Shown: positions 6,720 to 15,405, counted from the first letter of the stretch. The stretch is DNA of 22,806 bases from JBPBPI01 sp050954885 (GCA_050954885.1 JBPBPI010000047.1:1-22806), one strand, 5' to 3'. Notes: generated from the sequence alone by a model not told the origin. Program-made: numbers and translations.

Positions 6720-7406
6720 TTACATTAATCCCTTTGCTTTTAAAGAGGTATGCACGCCTTTACCGATGATGATATGATCATAAAGGGTGATACCCATAAG
6801 TATTGAGGTGTCGCGAATGGTAATCGTAGTTGAGATATCAGACTCGGACGGTGTTGGATCGCCTGAAGGATGATTGTGAACCATGATCATGCCGGAGGCA
6901 CCGACATTAACCGCTTTGTTGACAATTTCACGCACGTAAACGGGCGCATGATCGATCGATCCCAGCATTTGCACATCTTCAGCAATTAATTTTAAATGCT
7001 TATCAAGAAAGAGCAATCGAACTTGCTCTCGGGTTAGATGGGACATCGTGATTTCACAATAATCCAACACTTCTCGCCATGTTGATATTTGAGTAATGTT
7101 TTGATTAAGGATAGCCTCACGGTGAATACGGTGGGCAGTGACTTGAACCAATTTTAAAACCGCGACAACAGAGGGCCCAACGCCTTCTATCTTAAGTAAA
7201 TCTTCCTCACAAGCGTTAAAGACGTTGGCGGTAGTGCCAAACCTTGTTAAAAGCCTTTTGGCCAAAGGTTTCATATCACGGCGTGCATTGATGCCATAGA
7301 GATGCATTTCAATAAATTCGTAAGGGGCGAGGGCATCTTCTCCCCCTTTTAAAAATCGCTCACGAAGACGTCCACGATGACCAATAGATGTATTTTCTTC
7401 AGACAT
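6720..7406 (-). CDS. radC: RadC family JAB/MPN-domain protein
   Basis: The protein has 228 residues, the usual RadC length. An N-terminal helix-hairpin-helix region (LLKIEGVGPSVVAVLKL) precedes a JAB/MPN metalloprotease-like domain with the motif HNHPSGDPTPSESD at residues 177-190, the JAMM zinc-binding signature. The family was once linked to DNA repair, but no activity has been firmly established. The start has GAGGT five bases upstream of ATG 7406. It lies 46 bases downstream of rhlE on the same strand and could be cotranscribed with it. Confidence 0.93.
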   Translation of the reverse strand: MSEENTSIGHRGRLRERFLKGGEDALAPYEFIEMHLYGINARRDMKPLAKRLLTRFGTTANVFNACEEDLLKIEGVGPSVVAVLKLVQVTAHRIHREAILNQNITQISTWREVLDYCEITMSHLTREQVRLLFLDKHLKLIAEDVQMLGSIDHAPVYVREIVNKAVNVGASGMIMVHNHPSGDPTPSESDISTTITIRDTSILMGITLYDHIIIGKGVHTSLKAKGLM

Positions 7407-7452
7407 ATAACCTCATGGTAGGTGAAAGACACGCCATAAGGTCATAAAAACG

Positions 7453-8754
7453 TTAGAGCAGTGCTCCCACATGGGGAAAATAATTTTTCATAAAAGCAGG
7501 AGGTGAGTCCCCAAAACCAACAACGGGTATATTTGAAGATGACTTATGTTCCTGCTTTGTTACACGTTTAGGTCTACTCGTATTAGGTTTATCAGATTTT
7601 ACTGGACTCTCAAGAGGTTCTTTTACATTTTTAATTATTTTTTCAATAGGATAGGTTTCAATTGTCATATTGATAAGGGCTTGAATATTTTTAAGAGCCA
7701 CAGCTTCAGATTTGGTGACAAACATAAAAGCGCGTCCGGGACGACCGGCACGTCCCGTGCGGCCAATACGATGAACATATTCTTCCGCATTGATCGGCAC
7801 ATCAAAGTTAAAGACAAAATCAAGCTCTTCCACATCAAGACCGCGTCCCGCCACATCACTGGCCACTAAGAAGTTAATTTTCCCTTTTTTAAAAGCATCC
7901 AAGGTGTCAGAACGAACAGATTGATGAAGATCACCATGTAAAGGAGCCGCATTATAGCCATGACGACTGAGAGAGCTGCACAACACCGAAATATCTCTTT
8001 TGCGGTTGCAGAAAATAATCGCGCTTTTAACCTGTTCTTTTTCGATAATATGCCTTAGGGCTTCCCGTTTGTCCTTGATCGTTACATGCGTTAAATATTG
8101 TTGCACTGTGCCGGCTGTTTCTGACGGCGTGGCCACGCTGATTTCAACAAAATCTTTTAAAAAGGTATGAGATAATTTCCGAATCTCAGGCGGAACCGTG
8201 GCTGAAAACATCAAAGTTTGACGACGCGCTGGAAGATAGGAAAAAATTTTCTCAATTTCAGGAATAAATCCCATATCCAACATACGATCGGCTTCATCGA
8301 TGACCACAACTTCAAGAGCCAGCATCATGATCTTGCCGCGATCGATTAAATCAAGCAACCGTCCGGGGGTGGCAATCAGCACGTCTGCACCTTGCATCAA
8401 CTTGCGTTCTTGTTCGTGAATCGACTCGCCGCCGATGGTCAATACTTGTTTGAACTTATGGTACTTCCCATAAGTTGCAAAACTACCCGCAACCTGGTGC
8501 GCCAGCTCGCGCGTCGGTGTTAAGATAAGAATGCGCGGCATGCGTGCCCGGGCACGTCCCATTTCCAAAATATCCAATAAAGGAAGTGTAAAAGAAGCGG
8601 TTTTCCCCGTTCCTGTTTGCGCACTTCCAAAGATATCTCGTCGATGAAGAACATGAGGAATAACTTGGGCTTGAATTGGTGTTGGGACTTGATATCCAAC
8701 TTCACCAATACTTCTTAGGGTATTTTCCCTGAGACCTAACTCAGTAAATAACAT
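7453..8754 (-). CDS. rhlE: DEAD-box ATP-dependent RNA helicase, RhlE type
   Basis: All core helicase motifs are present in this 433-residue protein: Q motif (GYQVPTPIQ), motif I AQTGTGKT at 45-52, motif Ia PTRELA, motif II DEAD at 153-156, motif III SAT near 184, then in the second RecA domain SAIIFCNRK, DVAGRGLD and HRIGRTGRAGR. The C-terminal tail is basic and low in complexity (SRPKRVTKQEHKS), as in RhlE relatives that bind ribosomal or mRNA duplexes. The N-terminal FTELGL motif is typical of RhlE. No clear Shine-Dalgarno sequence precedes ATG 8754. It is presumably involved in cytoplasmic RNA remodelling, for example ribosome assembly or cold response. Confidence 0.92.
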   Translation of the reverse strand: MLFTELGLRENTLRSIGEVGYQVPTPIQAQVIPHVLHRRDIFGSAQTGTGKTASFTLPLLDILEMGRARARMPRILILTPTRELAHQVAGSFATYGKYHKFKQVLTIGGESIHEQERKLMQGADVLIATPGRLLDLIDRGKIMMLALEVVVIDEADRMLDMGFIPEIEKIFSYLPARRQTLMFSATVPPEIRKLSHTFLKDFVEISVATPSETAGTVQQYLTHVTIKDKREALRHIIEKEQVKSAIIFCNRKRDISVLCSSLSRHGYNAAPLHGDLHQSVRSDTLDAFKKGKINFLVASDVAGRGLDVEELDFVFNFDVPINAEEYVHRIGRTGRAGRPGRAFMFVTKSEAVALKNIQALINMTIETYPIEKIIKNVKEPLESPVKSDKPNTSRPKRVTKQEHKSSSNIPVVGFGDSPPAFMKNYFPHVGALL

Positions 8755-8850
8755 GCAGTTTTGATTTCTTTCATTTGACTGAGACTTGCGATTACTTATT
8801 TAATTTTTTGGTATAAAAGTCAAATATTTTTTAGTGGATTTATATTCTAT

Positions 8851-8883
8851 TAAAATAAAGTGAAATATTTTTGTCACACTTTA
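8851..8883 (-). terminator. Weak candidate intrinsic terminator after the EAL gene
   Basis: Read on the minus strand, just after the EAL gene stop, TAAAGTG and CACTTTA (8877-8883 and 8856-8862) form a 7-bp stem with a 14-base loop followed by TTTTA. The stem is AT-rich and the U tract short, so efficiency would be low. It separates the EAL gene from rhlE. Confidence 0.3.
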
Positions 8884-8890
8884 CGATCAT

Positions 8891-10570
8891 TTACGAGGTT
8901 TTAAGAGACGCACATTTTAATTGATTGGCTTGAATCCAAGAGGTAGCCATTTCAAAAGGCATAGGACAGGCAAAATAAAAACCTTGCCCACAATCACATC
9001 CCAAAGATTTTAATTTTTCATATTCTTCCTCAATTTCAATCCCTTCGGCGACCACTTGCAAATTTAATTCATGACCCAAGATAATGGCACTTCTGACAAT
9101 TGCTTCAGCCGCTGAATTGTTCATCATGGACCGGATGAACACCTGATCAATTTTGATACAGTCCAAAGGAAGTTTAAAAAGATATTTCATGGACGACTGA
9201 CCGGTTCCAAAATCATCGACGGATATTTTGATGCCTTCTTCGCGGCAAGATTGTAAAATATCGGCAACCCGATCCAAATTTGCAGGAATTGCGGTCTCGG
9301 TGACCTCAATTTCAAAATGGCCTGTTGGAATGTTGTAGGTTTTTAAAAGATGACGAAGTTCAGAAAAAAGAGAGGGATCTTCAAAGTTTTTCATCGAAAA
9401 GTTTACCGCACATTTTAGGCTAAATCCTTGACGATTCCACAAATTTAAATGACCCAAAGACGTTTCTAAAAGCCATTTGGTAAATTGATTAACCAGCAAT
9501 GTTTTTTCTAAAATAGGAATAAATTCACCTGGTGATATCATGCCCAATTGGGGATGCACCCACCTGACCAATGCCTCAACACCCTCACATAGACCAGACT
9601 TTAAATTAACTTTTGGCTGGTAGACAAGTTTTAATTGATCTTGTTCAATGGCTTCACTCAGATCGTGAATAAGGCGAAGGCCACGTTGTATTTGACCGTC
9701 ATCATTGACATTAAAAGAGGCATCTTGATGACTAAGTTCAATAGATTTATCAACCGCAATTTTGGCCTTTCGGATGACAGAAAACAAATCTTCTTGATTG
9801 CTTTGAGAGGTTGCATCGCCAAAGTGACTTTCTAAAAATATAGGGATTTGATCGATTAAAAACCGATTACCTAAGCTTAAGCGACATTTTTCACGCATCT
9901 CTTGAACCGAAATAGCACCTGAGGGAATTAAAACGGCAAAGGTGCCATAATCGACATAGGCCAAATAAACATGACTGGGAATGATGGTTCTTAATCTTAG
10001 AGTAATTTCTTGTAGTAAAGACGACGTGGCTTCAAAGCCAAAAGCTTTATCGATATCACGCAAGCGATTCAACACAATAATTAACACGGTTGATGCGGCG
10101 TCGTTTTTTGAAAACCTCTCTTGCCAAAGAAGTTTAAGGCCTGTTGTATTGGGCAGATTTGTCACCAAATCAGTTGTGATATGGACATGAATACTTTTAA
10201 GATACAGTTGAAAAATAATAGAAATTGCCCCAGAAAATAATCCAATCAGACAGAAAAAACCACATCTTGTGATCCAAGAAACTGAAATTTGTGGGATATC
10301 CAGCAACACATTTGCAGGCATATAGGGGCCGATCATAAAACCTGCTACGAGACCTGCCAATAAGCCACCTGGAATTTGAAAGGCAATACCGCTTAAAATA
10401 ATAGGAATGTAACAAACATGCAAATAGGCGTAAGTGGTGCCACCTGTGGCATAGACAAGATAGGCACACGCAAGCTCAAGTAAACCAATGATAAAAATAA
10501 AGCCATACTTATGGGCATGCTTAGGTGATATCAAAAGTTGGGCAAGGGTTGTAAAAGATTTCGTCATCAT
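8891..10570 (-). CDS. Membrane GGDEF-EAL protein with degenerate GGDEF and intact EAL (c-di-GMP phosphodiesterase)
   Basis: The protein has 559 residues. Residues about 20-122 contain four probable membrane segments (a MASE-like sensor region including GTTYAYLHVCYIPIILSG). Residues about 130-285 form a GGDEF domain in which the signature is replaced by VDYGTFAVLI, so cyclase activity is not expected. Residues about 295-545 form an EAL domain with the metal and catalytic residues in place: EAL at 332-334, Asn 390, the EVTET glutamate near 422-425, DDFG at 452-455, Lys 473, AEGIE with Glu 509, and Gln 529. I predict hydrolysis of c-di-GMP, with the dead GGDEF domain possibly acting as a GTP-sensing regulatory module. 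It is divergent from the TipF-like gene, with 125 bases between the start codons. Confidence 0.88.
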   Translation of the reverse strand: MMTKSFTTLAQLLISPKHAHKYGFIFIIGLLELACAYLVYATGGTTYAYLHVCYIPIILSGIAFQIPGGLLAGLVAGFMIGPYMPANVLLDIPQISVSWITRCGFFCLIGLFSGAISIIFQLYLKSIHVHITTDLVTNLPNTTGLKLLWQERFSKNDAASTVLIIVLNRLRDIDKAFGFEATSSLLQEITLRLRTIIPSHVYLAYVDYGTFAVLIPSGAISVQEMREKCRLSLGNRFLIDQIPIFLESHFGDATSQSNQEDLFSVIRKAKIAVDKSIELSHQDASFNVNDDGQIQRGLRLIHDLSEAIEQDQLKLVYQPKVNLKSGLCEGVEALVRWVHPQLGMISPGEFIPILEKTLLVNQFTKWLLETSLGHLNLWNRQGFSLKCAVNFSMKNFEDPSLFSELRHLLKTYNIPTGHFEIEVTETAIPANLDRVADILQSCREEGIKISVDDFGTGQSSMKYLFKLPLDCIKIDQVFIRSMMNNSAAEAIVRSAIILGHELNLQVVAEGIEIEEEYEKLKSLGCDCGQGFYFACPMPFEMATSWIQANQLKCASLKTS

Positions 10571-10695
10571 TTAAGAATCATTTGATACTGAGAGGCCAAA
10601 AAACAAAATCATTGAAAAAATTTAAAAATTCAATTTTTGTTAATGATGTTGATATACTTTTAAAAATTATTCAATCAAAAAGAAAAGTAAATTTA

Positions 10696-11893
10696 ATGAA
10701 ATTTAAAAACATTTTCCAAAAAAGCGTTGTTTACTTTTTATTCTTTACATGCCTTGCCGTCTTTTGCGGTTATATGTATTCAATATTGGCTGTAGATAAT
10801 AATGAAATGCATATGTATTTAATTATTATTGGCACCTTTATTGTTTTGGTGTTGATTCATGAACATCTTGAGCGAAGCACCTATCAAAATCAAATTGCAG
10901 CCGCTATTAGTCAATTTCGTCAAAGTCATGAATTGATTATCGAATCTCTTCAACAAAAGACCACAGCTTCTACCAAACCTACGTCTTCTACTGATAATGA
11001 TGATATTTTAACAGAAATTCAAATTTTGGGAAATTTAATTGAAAAAGTACTTCATGAACACGAAGTTCATAATTTGGCGTCAGATGTCTCTTTAAATAAA
11101 AATAATTTTTCAAAGACCTCAGACCAAATATCAGAGGTCGTCGAAGATAAATCCACAATTGGGGCCGCAAAAACTTTATTAAGCTTGATCAAAGAAGCGT
11201 TGCAAGAAGATCGAATTGAGATGTTGCTTCAGCCGATTGTCAGTTTGCCCCAAAGAAAATTACGTTATTTTGAATGTTTTTCAAGAATTCGCACATCTGA
11301 CAACACCATTATTAATCCAGATGATTTTTTAAAAATTGCGGAAGATCACTCTTTATATGATGCTTTTTAGATGCATTCAACTTATCCGAAAAACATTGCG
11401 CAAAAATTTTAATATTCGTTTTTTTATCAATCTTTCATCGCAAACGTTGGTCAGCCCTTTTTTTAGAGATAATTTTACGGAATTTATGCGTGATAATATA
11501 TCAATTGCGCCTAATTTTGTTTTTGAAATTGATTATGAGACACTTTACCACGCCGATGAAAAAATACTCAAATCACTTGAAGAATTGAGAAAGCTAGGGT
11601 GTGGATTTTCAGTTGATCAATTGCCTTCCATTCAAGTGGATTTTAAAAAGCTGATTCAATTGAATGTAAGGTTTATCAAAATCGATGCCAAAATTCTTCA
11701 AGATCTTTTAAAAGATGATACGGTTGGGCTTTCGATTCAAAAATTTAAATCAGGACTTGATAAAGCGGGATGTGATCTGATTATCACAAAAATTGAAGAT
11801 GAACAAACCTTGATAAGCCTTCTCGAGTTTCATTTAGACTTTGGCCAAGGTTATTTGTTTGGTGCGCCCCAACTTGCCCCAGTGCATACTTAA
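10696..11893 (+). pseudogene. TipF-like membrane protein with degenerate EAL domain, interrupted by a +1 frameshift
   Basis: From ATG 10696 the first frame gives two membrane segments (VVYFLFFTCLAVFCGYMYSI and MYLIIIGTFIVLVLI), a polar coiled-coil-like linker (QIAAAISQFRQSHELIIESL), and the start of an EAL domain (LLQPIVSLPQRKLRYFECFS) up to TAG 11368-11370. The domain continues in the next frame (FFINLSSQTL, FEIDYETL, FIKIDAKIL, FGQGYLFG) to the stop at 11891-11893. Dropping one T from T5 at 11364-11368 joins both parts into about 398 residues. EAL is ECF, DDFG is VDQL and the AEGVE glutamate is lost, so c-di-GMP binding without hydrolysis is likely. Two membrane helices, a coiled coil and a degenerate EAL match TipF, which governs flagellum positioning in Caulobacter. 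Real decay, a sequencing indel and programmed frameshifting are all possible. Confidence 0.72.
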
Positions 11894-11929
11894 AATTTAG
11901 ATAAAAATATCATAAAATGTTTTTTTTGC

Positions 11930-11958
11930 TTGCGAAAGTCTCAGAAGATTCGTAGGTT
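11930..11958 (+). promoter_or_regulatory. Candidate sigma70-type promoter of tRNA-Ala
   Basis: TTGCGA (11930-11935) and TAGGTT (11953-11958) are spaced by 17 bases and would start transcription about 11965, roughly eight bases before the tRNA. The match to consensus is modest, especially at -10. Confidence 0.35.
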
Positions 11959-11972
11959 GTGTCAGCAGAATT

Positions 11973-12048
11973 GGGGTCATAGCTCAGTTGGGAGAGCGCT
12001 ACGATGGCATTGTAGAGGTCAGGGGTTCGATTCCCCTTGACTCCACCA
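11973..12048 (+). tRNA. tRNA-Ala (anticodon GGC)
   Basis: The 76-base sequence folds as a standard cloverleaf. The acceptor stem pairs GGGGTCA with TGACTCC, the D arm is GCTC...GAGC, and the anticodon stem pairs CTACG with TGTAG around the loop ATGGCAT. The anticodon is therefore GGC (alanine, reading GCC and GCT). The T arm is GGGG-TTCGATT-CCCC with the closing A/T pair, and the CCA end is encoded. Confidence 0.95.
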
Positions 12049-12148
12049 AATCATTTTAAGACAAAAAATAGTTTAACATAACGGAAAAAGCTTTGTCTTA
12101 GAGCATTCTTCTTTAAAAACACCAAGCTTTTCTATTTTTTGTTTCGTA

Positions 12149-12391
12149 TCATCGCTTATTTTTCCTGAGTTTATAAGAAGTTTGTAAATTCATCCAAAAA
12201 CGAGGAGAAATTTTGAAATAGTGTGCAAGTCTTAAAGCAGTGTCAGCTATGATCCCACGCTTTTGTAAAACAATGTCATTCAAGCGTGGTGCTGGAACAT
12301 TTAAAAGTTTAGCAAGCTGAGATGCGTTTAAACCTAGAGGTTTTATAAATTCTTCAAAAAGAATTTCTCCAGGATGAATATTCCATGTCAT
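12149..12391 (-). CDS. HigA-family antitoxin, orphan, probably with a frameshifted C-terminus
   Basis: The 80-residue protein has the HigA/VapI XRE fold: HPGEILFEEFIKPLGLNASQ, LAKLLNVPAPRLNDIVLQKR, and the family hallmark ALRLAHYFKISPRFWMNLQT. It starts at ATG 12391 with an excellent GAGGAGA Shine-Dalgarno sequence. The end is odd: after TSYKLRK the frame closes quickly. Adding one A to the A5 run near 12158-12162 would give TSYKLRKKISDDTKQKIEKL and continue to a stop at 12073-12075, for about 106 residues, closer to the family length. HigB normally lies directly upstream, but only about 120 bases separate this gene from divergent fieF, so no toxin partner is present. Confidence 0.78.
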   Translation of the reverse strand: MTWNIHPGEILFEEFIKPLGLNASQLAKLLNVPAPRLNDIVLQKRGIIADTALRLAHYFKISPRFWMNLQTSYKLRKNKR

Positions 12392-12515
12392 CTTTTTCTC
12401 CTCGTGGTAATCTCTGATAAATTATAAAATAATGCTACCGTAAAAATTTATTTTCTTTTCAGAAAAGACACGTTAAGGCATATTAGGATTATTTTTAAAG
12501 AAAAAATTGATAAAA

Positions 12516-13436
12516 ATGGATATTAAAAATCCTGCTCATCTAGAAATTCTGGTCAAAAGAGCCACTTATGCGTCTGTAAGTGTGGCATTCATTTTAATTA
12601 TAGCAAAGTTTCTCGCTTGGATAGCAACAGGCTCTCTTAGTTTACAAGCAACACTGGTTGATTCCCTACTTGATGCGGCGGCGTCTGTGTTGAATCTTTT
12701 TGCAGTTCGCCAAGCGTATCGTCCGCCAGATCGTGAACATCGTTTTGGTCACGGTAAAATTGAAGCCATCGCTGCATTAGGTCAATCTATTTTTGTGGTA
12801 GCTTCTGCGGCTTGGCTTTTAAGTGAAGCTTCAGGACGTCTGGTCCAGCCACAAAAAATTGAATCCATGAATTTGGGTATTTTGGTCATGGTGTTTGCCA
12901 TCGTGATTACCTTGGTTTTAATTGCCTATCAAAATTATGTTATCGGTCACACCAATTCAACCGCGATCATGGCAGATTCAGTTCATTATCGTTCTGACTT
13001 GTTGATCAATGGCAGTGTGATTGTGGCCTTGCTGGGTAGCGAGTGGTTTGGCAATGGCTATCTTGATTCTTTTTTCAGTGTCGTCATTTCAATTTATATT
13101 TTAATGACCGCCTGGAAGATTGCCAAAAATTCCTTTCATATTTTGATTGATCGGGAACTTGTCGACGAGGACCGCGAAAAAATTATTGCCATCGCTCTCA
13201 GTCACCCTAAAGTTTTGGGATGTCATGATCTTCGAACAAGATCCTCTGGAAGTCGTCATTTTATTCAATGTCACATTGAAATGGATGGCACCTTAAGCTT
13301 GCATGAAGCCCACGTCATCAGTGAAGAAGTGTCCTCAACCATTGAGGCACAATTTACACAGGCCGAAGTCATTATTCACGAAGATGCTTATCGAGAAAAT
13401 AGGGAGTCCCAAGACCCCTTTCTTAAAATTATTTAA
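12516..13436 (+). CDS. fieF: Cation diffusion facilitator, FieF/YiiP type
   Basis: This inner-membrane exporter moves Zn2+/Fe2+ (and similar divalent ions) out in exchange for protons. With ATG 12516 it has 306 residues and about six membrane segments. The tetrahedral transport site is visible as DSLLD (Asp 49, Asp 53) in TM2 and HYRSD (His 157, Asp 161) in TM5, the FieF-type D-D-H-D set. The loop HRFGHGK and the cytoplasmic C-terminal domain (HIEMDGTLSLHEAHVISEEV) with its His residues also match. A TTG start at 12507 is possible but adds only three residues. It ends three bases before the convergent methyltransferase pseudogene. Confidence 0.9.
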   Translation: MDIKNPAHLEILVKRATYASVSVAFILIIAKFLAWIATGSLSLQATLVDSLLDAAASVLNLFAVRQAYRPPDREHRFGHGKIEAIAALGQSIFVVASAAWLLSEASGRLVQPQKIESMNLGILVMVFAIVITLVLIAYQNYVIGHTNSTAIMADSVHYRSDLLINGSVIVALLGSEWFGNGYLDSFFSVVISIYILMTAWKIAKNSFHILIDRELVDEDREKIIAIALSHPKVLGCHDLRTRSSGSRHFIQCHIEMDGTLSLHEAHVISEEVSSTIEAQFTQAEVIIHEDAYRENRESQDPFLKII

Positions 13437-13439
13437 AAT

Positions 13440-14388
13440 TTATTTTTGTGAAACGATAGTGGGAAACATACCCTGTGTGTCATAAATAATCTCAACAATT
13501 TTAAAGCCTGCTTTTTCCAATTGTATTTGAGTTTCAGATTCAGTTCGATATTTTTGCCATGAAACACCAATAACATCACTAAATAAAGCGCGTTGTTTTA
13601 GCAAATCATCGGCGTTATAATGACACCAGGTTGATTCAGATGTCATGGCAGGTGATGGCGTGACAAAACTAGTGATAAGTCTACCACCAATCTTGAGGGC
13701 GCGATAAAACTCTTGATAAAGCTGGATGACTTTTATATCCTCAGGTTCGTAAATATTAAGGCCATTGCTGACAATAAGGTGATATTGTCCATCCGCATCA
13801 AGATTCCAAGCATCTTTTTTTGTAAATAAAACATTTTGACAAGAAGAATCTTTTGCTTTTTCTGAAGCAAAGTTTAAAGATTCTGGATCAATGTCAATTC
13901 CTACCAAATGAACATTTTTTAATTTTGTATAATCTTGTTGTAATAAATCGTCCATTAAACCACAAGGAATTGAGGCTAATGTCATGTCATGAGTTAAATA
14001 TTTTTGAATTTGTTGATTAAATATTGCAAAACGTTCTCGTGTTGCTTTAACAAGAGGTGCTTTGTGTAAAATCCAATGTTCTAAATCAGACAAATTTTGT
14101 TTTTTAGGTCCATGTAGAATAATATAAGCGGTGTAAAAGGCCATTCAATCCTTTATGTTCCAACAAGTAACGTCCAAGATCAAACTTTGTTAAGTGTGTG
14201 AGAATTTCTAATTCTTGTTCTAAGGGTAATGCTGGATTTGATATTGATTTAAGATGAGCTTCTTTGTCAGTAAAGTTAAATGTCTTATCTACTTCATGTG
14301 AAATACACGTGGCTTTACTGTTTGAAGCTGTTGCAAGTAACACCATAAAAAAACATATCCTGATTAAATTAAGCATTTTTAATATCAT
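13440..14388 (-). pseudogene. Signal-peptide-bearing class I SAM methyltransferase, interrupted by a one-base frameshift
   Basis: The 5' frame (14388 to 14104) begins with a clear Sec signal peptide (LIRICFFMVLLATASNSKA) and runs to FDLGRYLLEHKGLNG. The frame ending at 13440 then resumes with FYTAYIILHGPKKQNLSDLE and encodes a Rossmann methyltransferase with IPCGLMDDLL (motif I region), LVGIDIDPESL (acidic ribose-binding Asp), HLIVSNGLNIYEPE and a C-terminal GFKIVEIIYDT. Removing one base from AAAAGGCC at 14135-14142 fuses them without losing residues. ATG 14388 lies eight bases after the mepK stop, with AGGT overlapping that stop codon, so the two genes were probably translationally coupled. 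A methyltransferase with an export signal is unusual, because SAM is cytoplasmic. The substrate is unknown. Confidence 0.75.
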
Positions 14389-14395
14389 TTATGAC

Positions 14396-14959
14396 CTACC
14401 AATAATAAGGCTGAGGCCGGACATCAACATGAATAAAGTTGGATTGAGGATAATAGCCAACGCCGCCTGCTTTAAGAGATTTGGCAAGATCCCTAAATTT
14501 GCTTAGTGGAAATCCTTCCATGCGAATATCAACCGCTCGTCCGGTCATATGAAGGCTATTTTTGGCAACCCCTGTGCTGATTTTACGTAAGTGTTGATTG
14601 GTCTCTTGAGAGCGATACCCACAAATGATTTCCATGGGTTTTTTGGCCCCAATTTTGTGCTGCATGGCATGCATTAAATCGAGCAAACGTTGATCAATTT
14701 TGGACACCTTGCCGTTAATTTTATCCCGCAAAATGTGATTGATACGCTTAAGCGCATCGGGCAGATACTGGCCCTCGATCCAATAAGGTTCCTTGAACCA
14801 TTCACCAGTGGGGCCATTAAATAAAACCAGTGATCGTTCACGTGTGGACAAGGACGCCGCAAAACTTTGACAAGAGGAAAATAAAGAAGCAAGACCAACA
14901 GCTCCACTGCCAATCACAAATTGTCGCCGCGTGAATGAAGGGGTTGTCTGATTCGCCAT
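14396..14959 (-). CDS. mepK: MepK-like (YcbK/DUF882) M15 peptidoglycan endopeptidase
   Basis: The 187-residue protein starts with a twin-arginine signal (FTRRQFVIGSGAVGLASLF), and a Cys at residue 30 in LFSSC could serve as a lipobox. The mature domain is the M15/DUF882 peptidase: ICGYRSQETN, then SLHMTGRAVDIR (His 137, Asp 144) and FIHVDVRP (His 177), the zinc ligands of this family. E. coli MepK cleaves 3-3 and some 4-3 peptide crosslinks in the periplasm, so it would counterbalance the LdtD-type enzyme at 960-2633. It is followed on the same strand by the frameshifted methyltransferase. Confidence 0.88.
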   Translation of the reverse strand: MANQTTPSFTRRQFVIGSGAVGLASLFSSCQSFAASLSTRERSLVLFNGPTGEWFKEPYWIEGQYLPDALKRINHILRDKINGKVSKIDQRLLDLMHAMQHKIGAKKPMEIICGYRSQETNQHLRKISTGVAKNSLHMTGRAVDIRMEGFPLSKFRDLAKSLKAGGVGYYPQSNFIHVDVRPQPYYW

Positions 14960-15284
14960 TGACAGAATTTCCTTAAATGTTGAATATTGTCCGCCAATAT
15001 AAACAAATATATTTTAAATCACAATCAATAATTAAACATTTTTTAATTAATTTAAAAATTTTATTGATAACGTTGAGTCAAAAATCCAATAAATTTTATG
15101 ATAATTATTCATGATATAGTTGCTTATTCAAAAATTTTATCCATAATTACATTTTTAATAAAATTAACTTTAATTTTATCAGTGCTATACTGCATGTTTT
15201 TTGTCGACAGCTTAAGCGAGAAGATCAACTATATCCTCTCTAGACCAAAACTTAGCTTCCTGATATAACTTTGCATTATAAAGA
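14960..15284. other. AT-rich intergenic region of about 325 bases before tRNA-Gln
   Basis: No convincing gene is visible. It must carry the promoter of mepK (minus strand) and that of tRNA-Gln (plus strand). A second plus-strand promoter-like pair, TTAACT at 15164-15169 and TATACT at 15186-15191, spaced 16 bases, would initiate near 15198 and give an 85-base leader or small transcript before the tRNA. Confidence 0.5.
15241..15269 (+). promoter_or_regulatory. Candidate promoter of tRNA-Gln
   Basis: TAGACC (15241-15246) and TATAAC (15264-15269) are separated by 17 bases. TATAAC matches the -10 consensus at five of six positions, and transcription would begin about nine bases before the tRNA. 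Confidence 0.45.
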
Positions 15285-15358
15285 TGGGAGATAGTTTAAC
15301 GGTAGAACTCTCGGCTCTGGACCGTGAAGTCCTGGTTCGAATCCAGGTCTCCCAGCCA
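15285..15358 (+). tRNA. tRNA-Gln (anticodon CTG)
   Basis: The 74-base sequence folds with acceptor stem TGGGAGA/TCTCCCA, whose weak U1-A72 pair is typical of glutamine tRNA. The D stem is GTTT/GAAC and the T arm CCTGG-TTCGAAT-CCAGG. The anticodon arm is CTCGG-CTCTGGA-CCGTG, giving anticodon CTG (reads CAG). One T-T mismatch sits in the anticodon stem. CCA is encoded. A TTG-anticodon isoacceptor should exist elsewhere in the genome. Confidence 0.92.
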
Positions 15359-15405
15359 TTTTTAAATTTTTTATAATCTTATAATGAAGGAAAATTTTTA
15401 AAGAT

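Noticed and set aside
5112..8884. A 15-base sequence TTTGTCACACTTTAC occurs twice, at 5112-5126 and 8870-8884.
   Set aside because: In an AT-rich window of this size one shared 15-mer is not unlikely by chance, and the two sites have unrelated contexts (uppP-fzlA promoter region versus after the EAL stop).
12001..12400. tRNA-Ala plus neighbouring antitoxin as the edge of an integrated mobile element.
   Set aside because: No integrase, direct repeat of the tRNA 3' end or phage gene is visible nearby.
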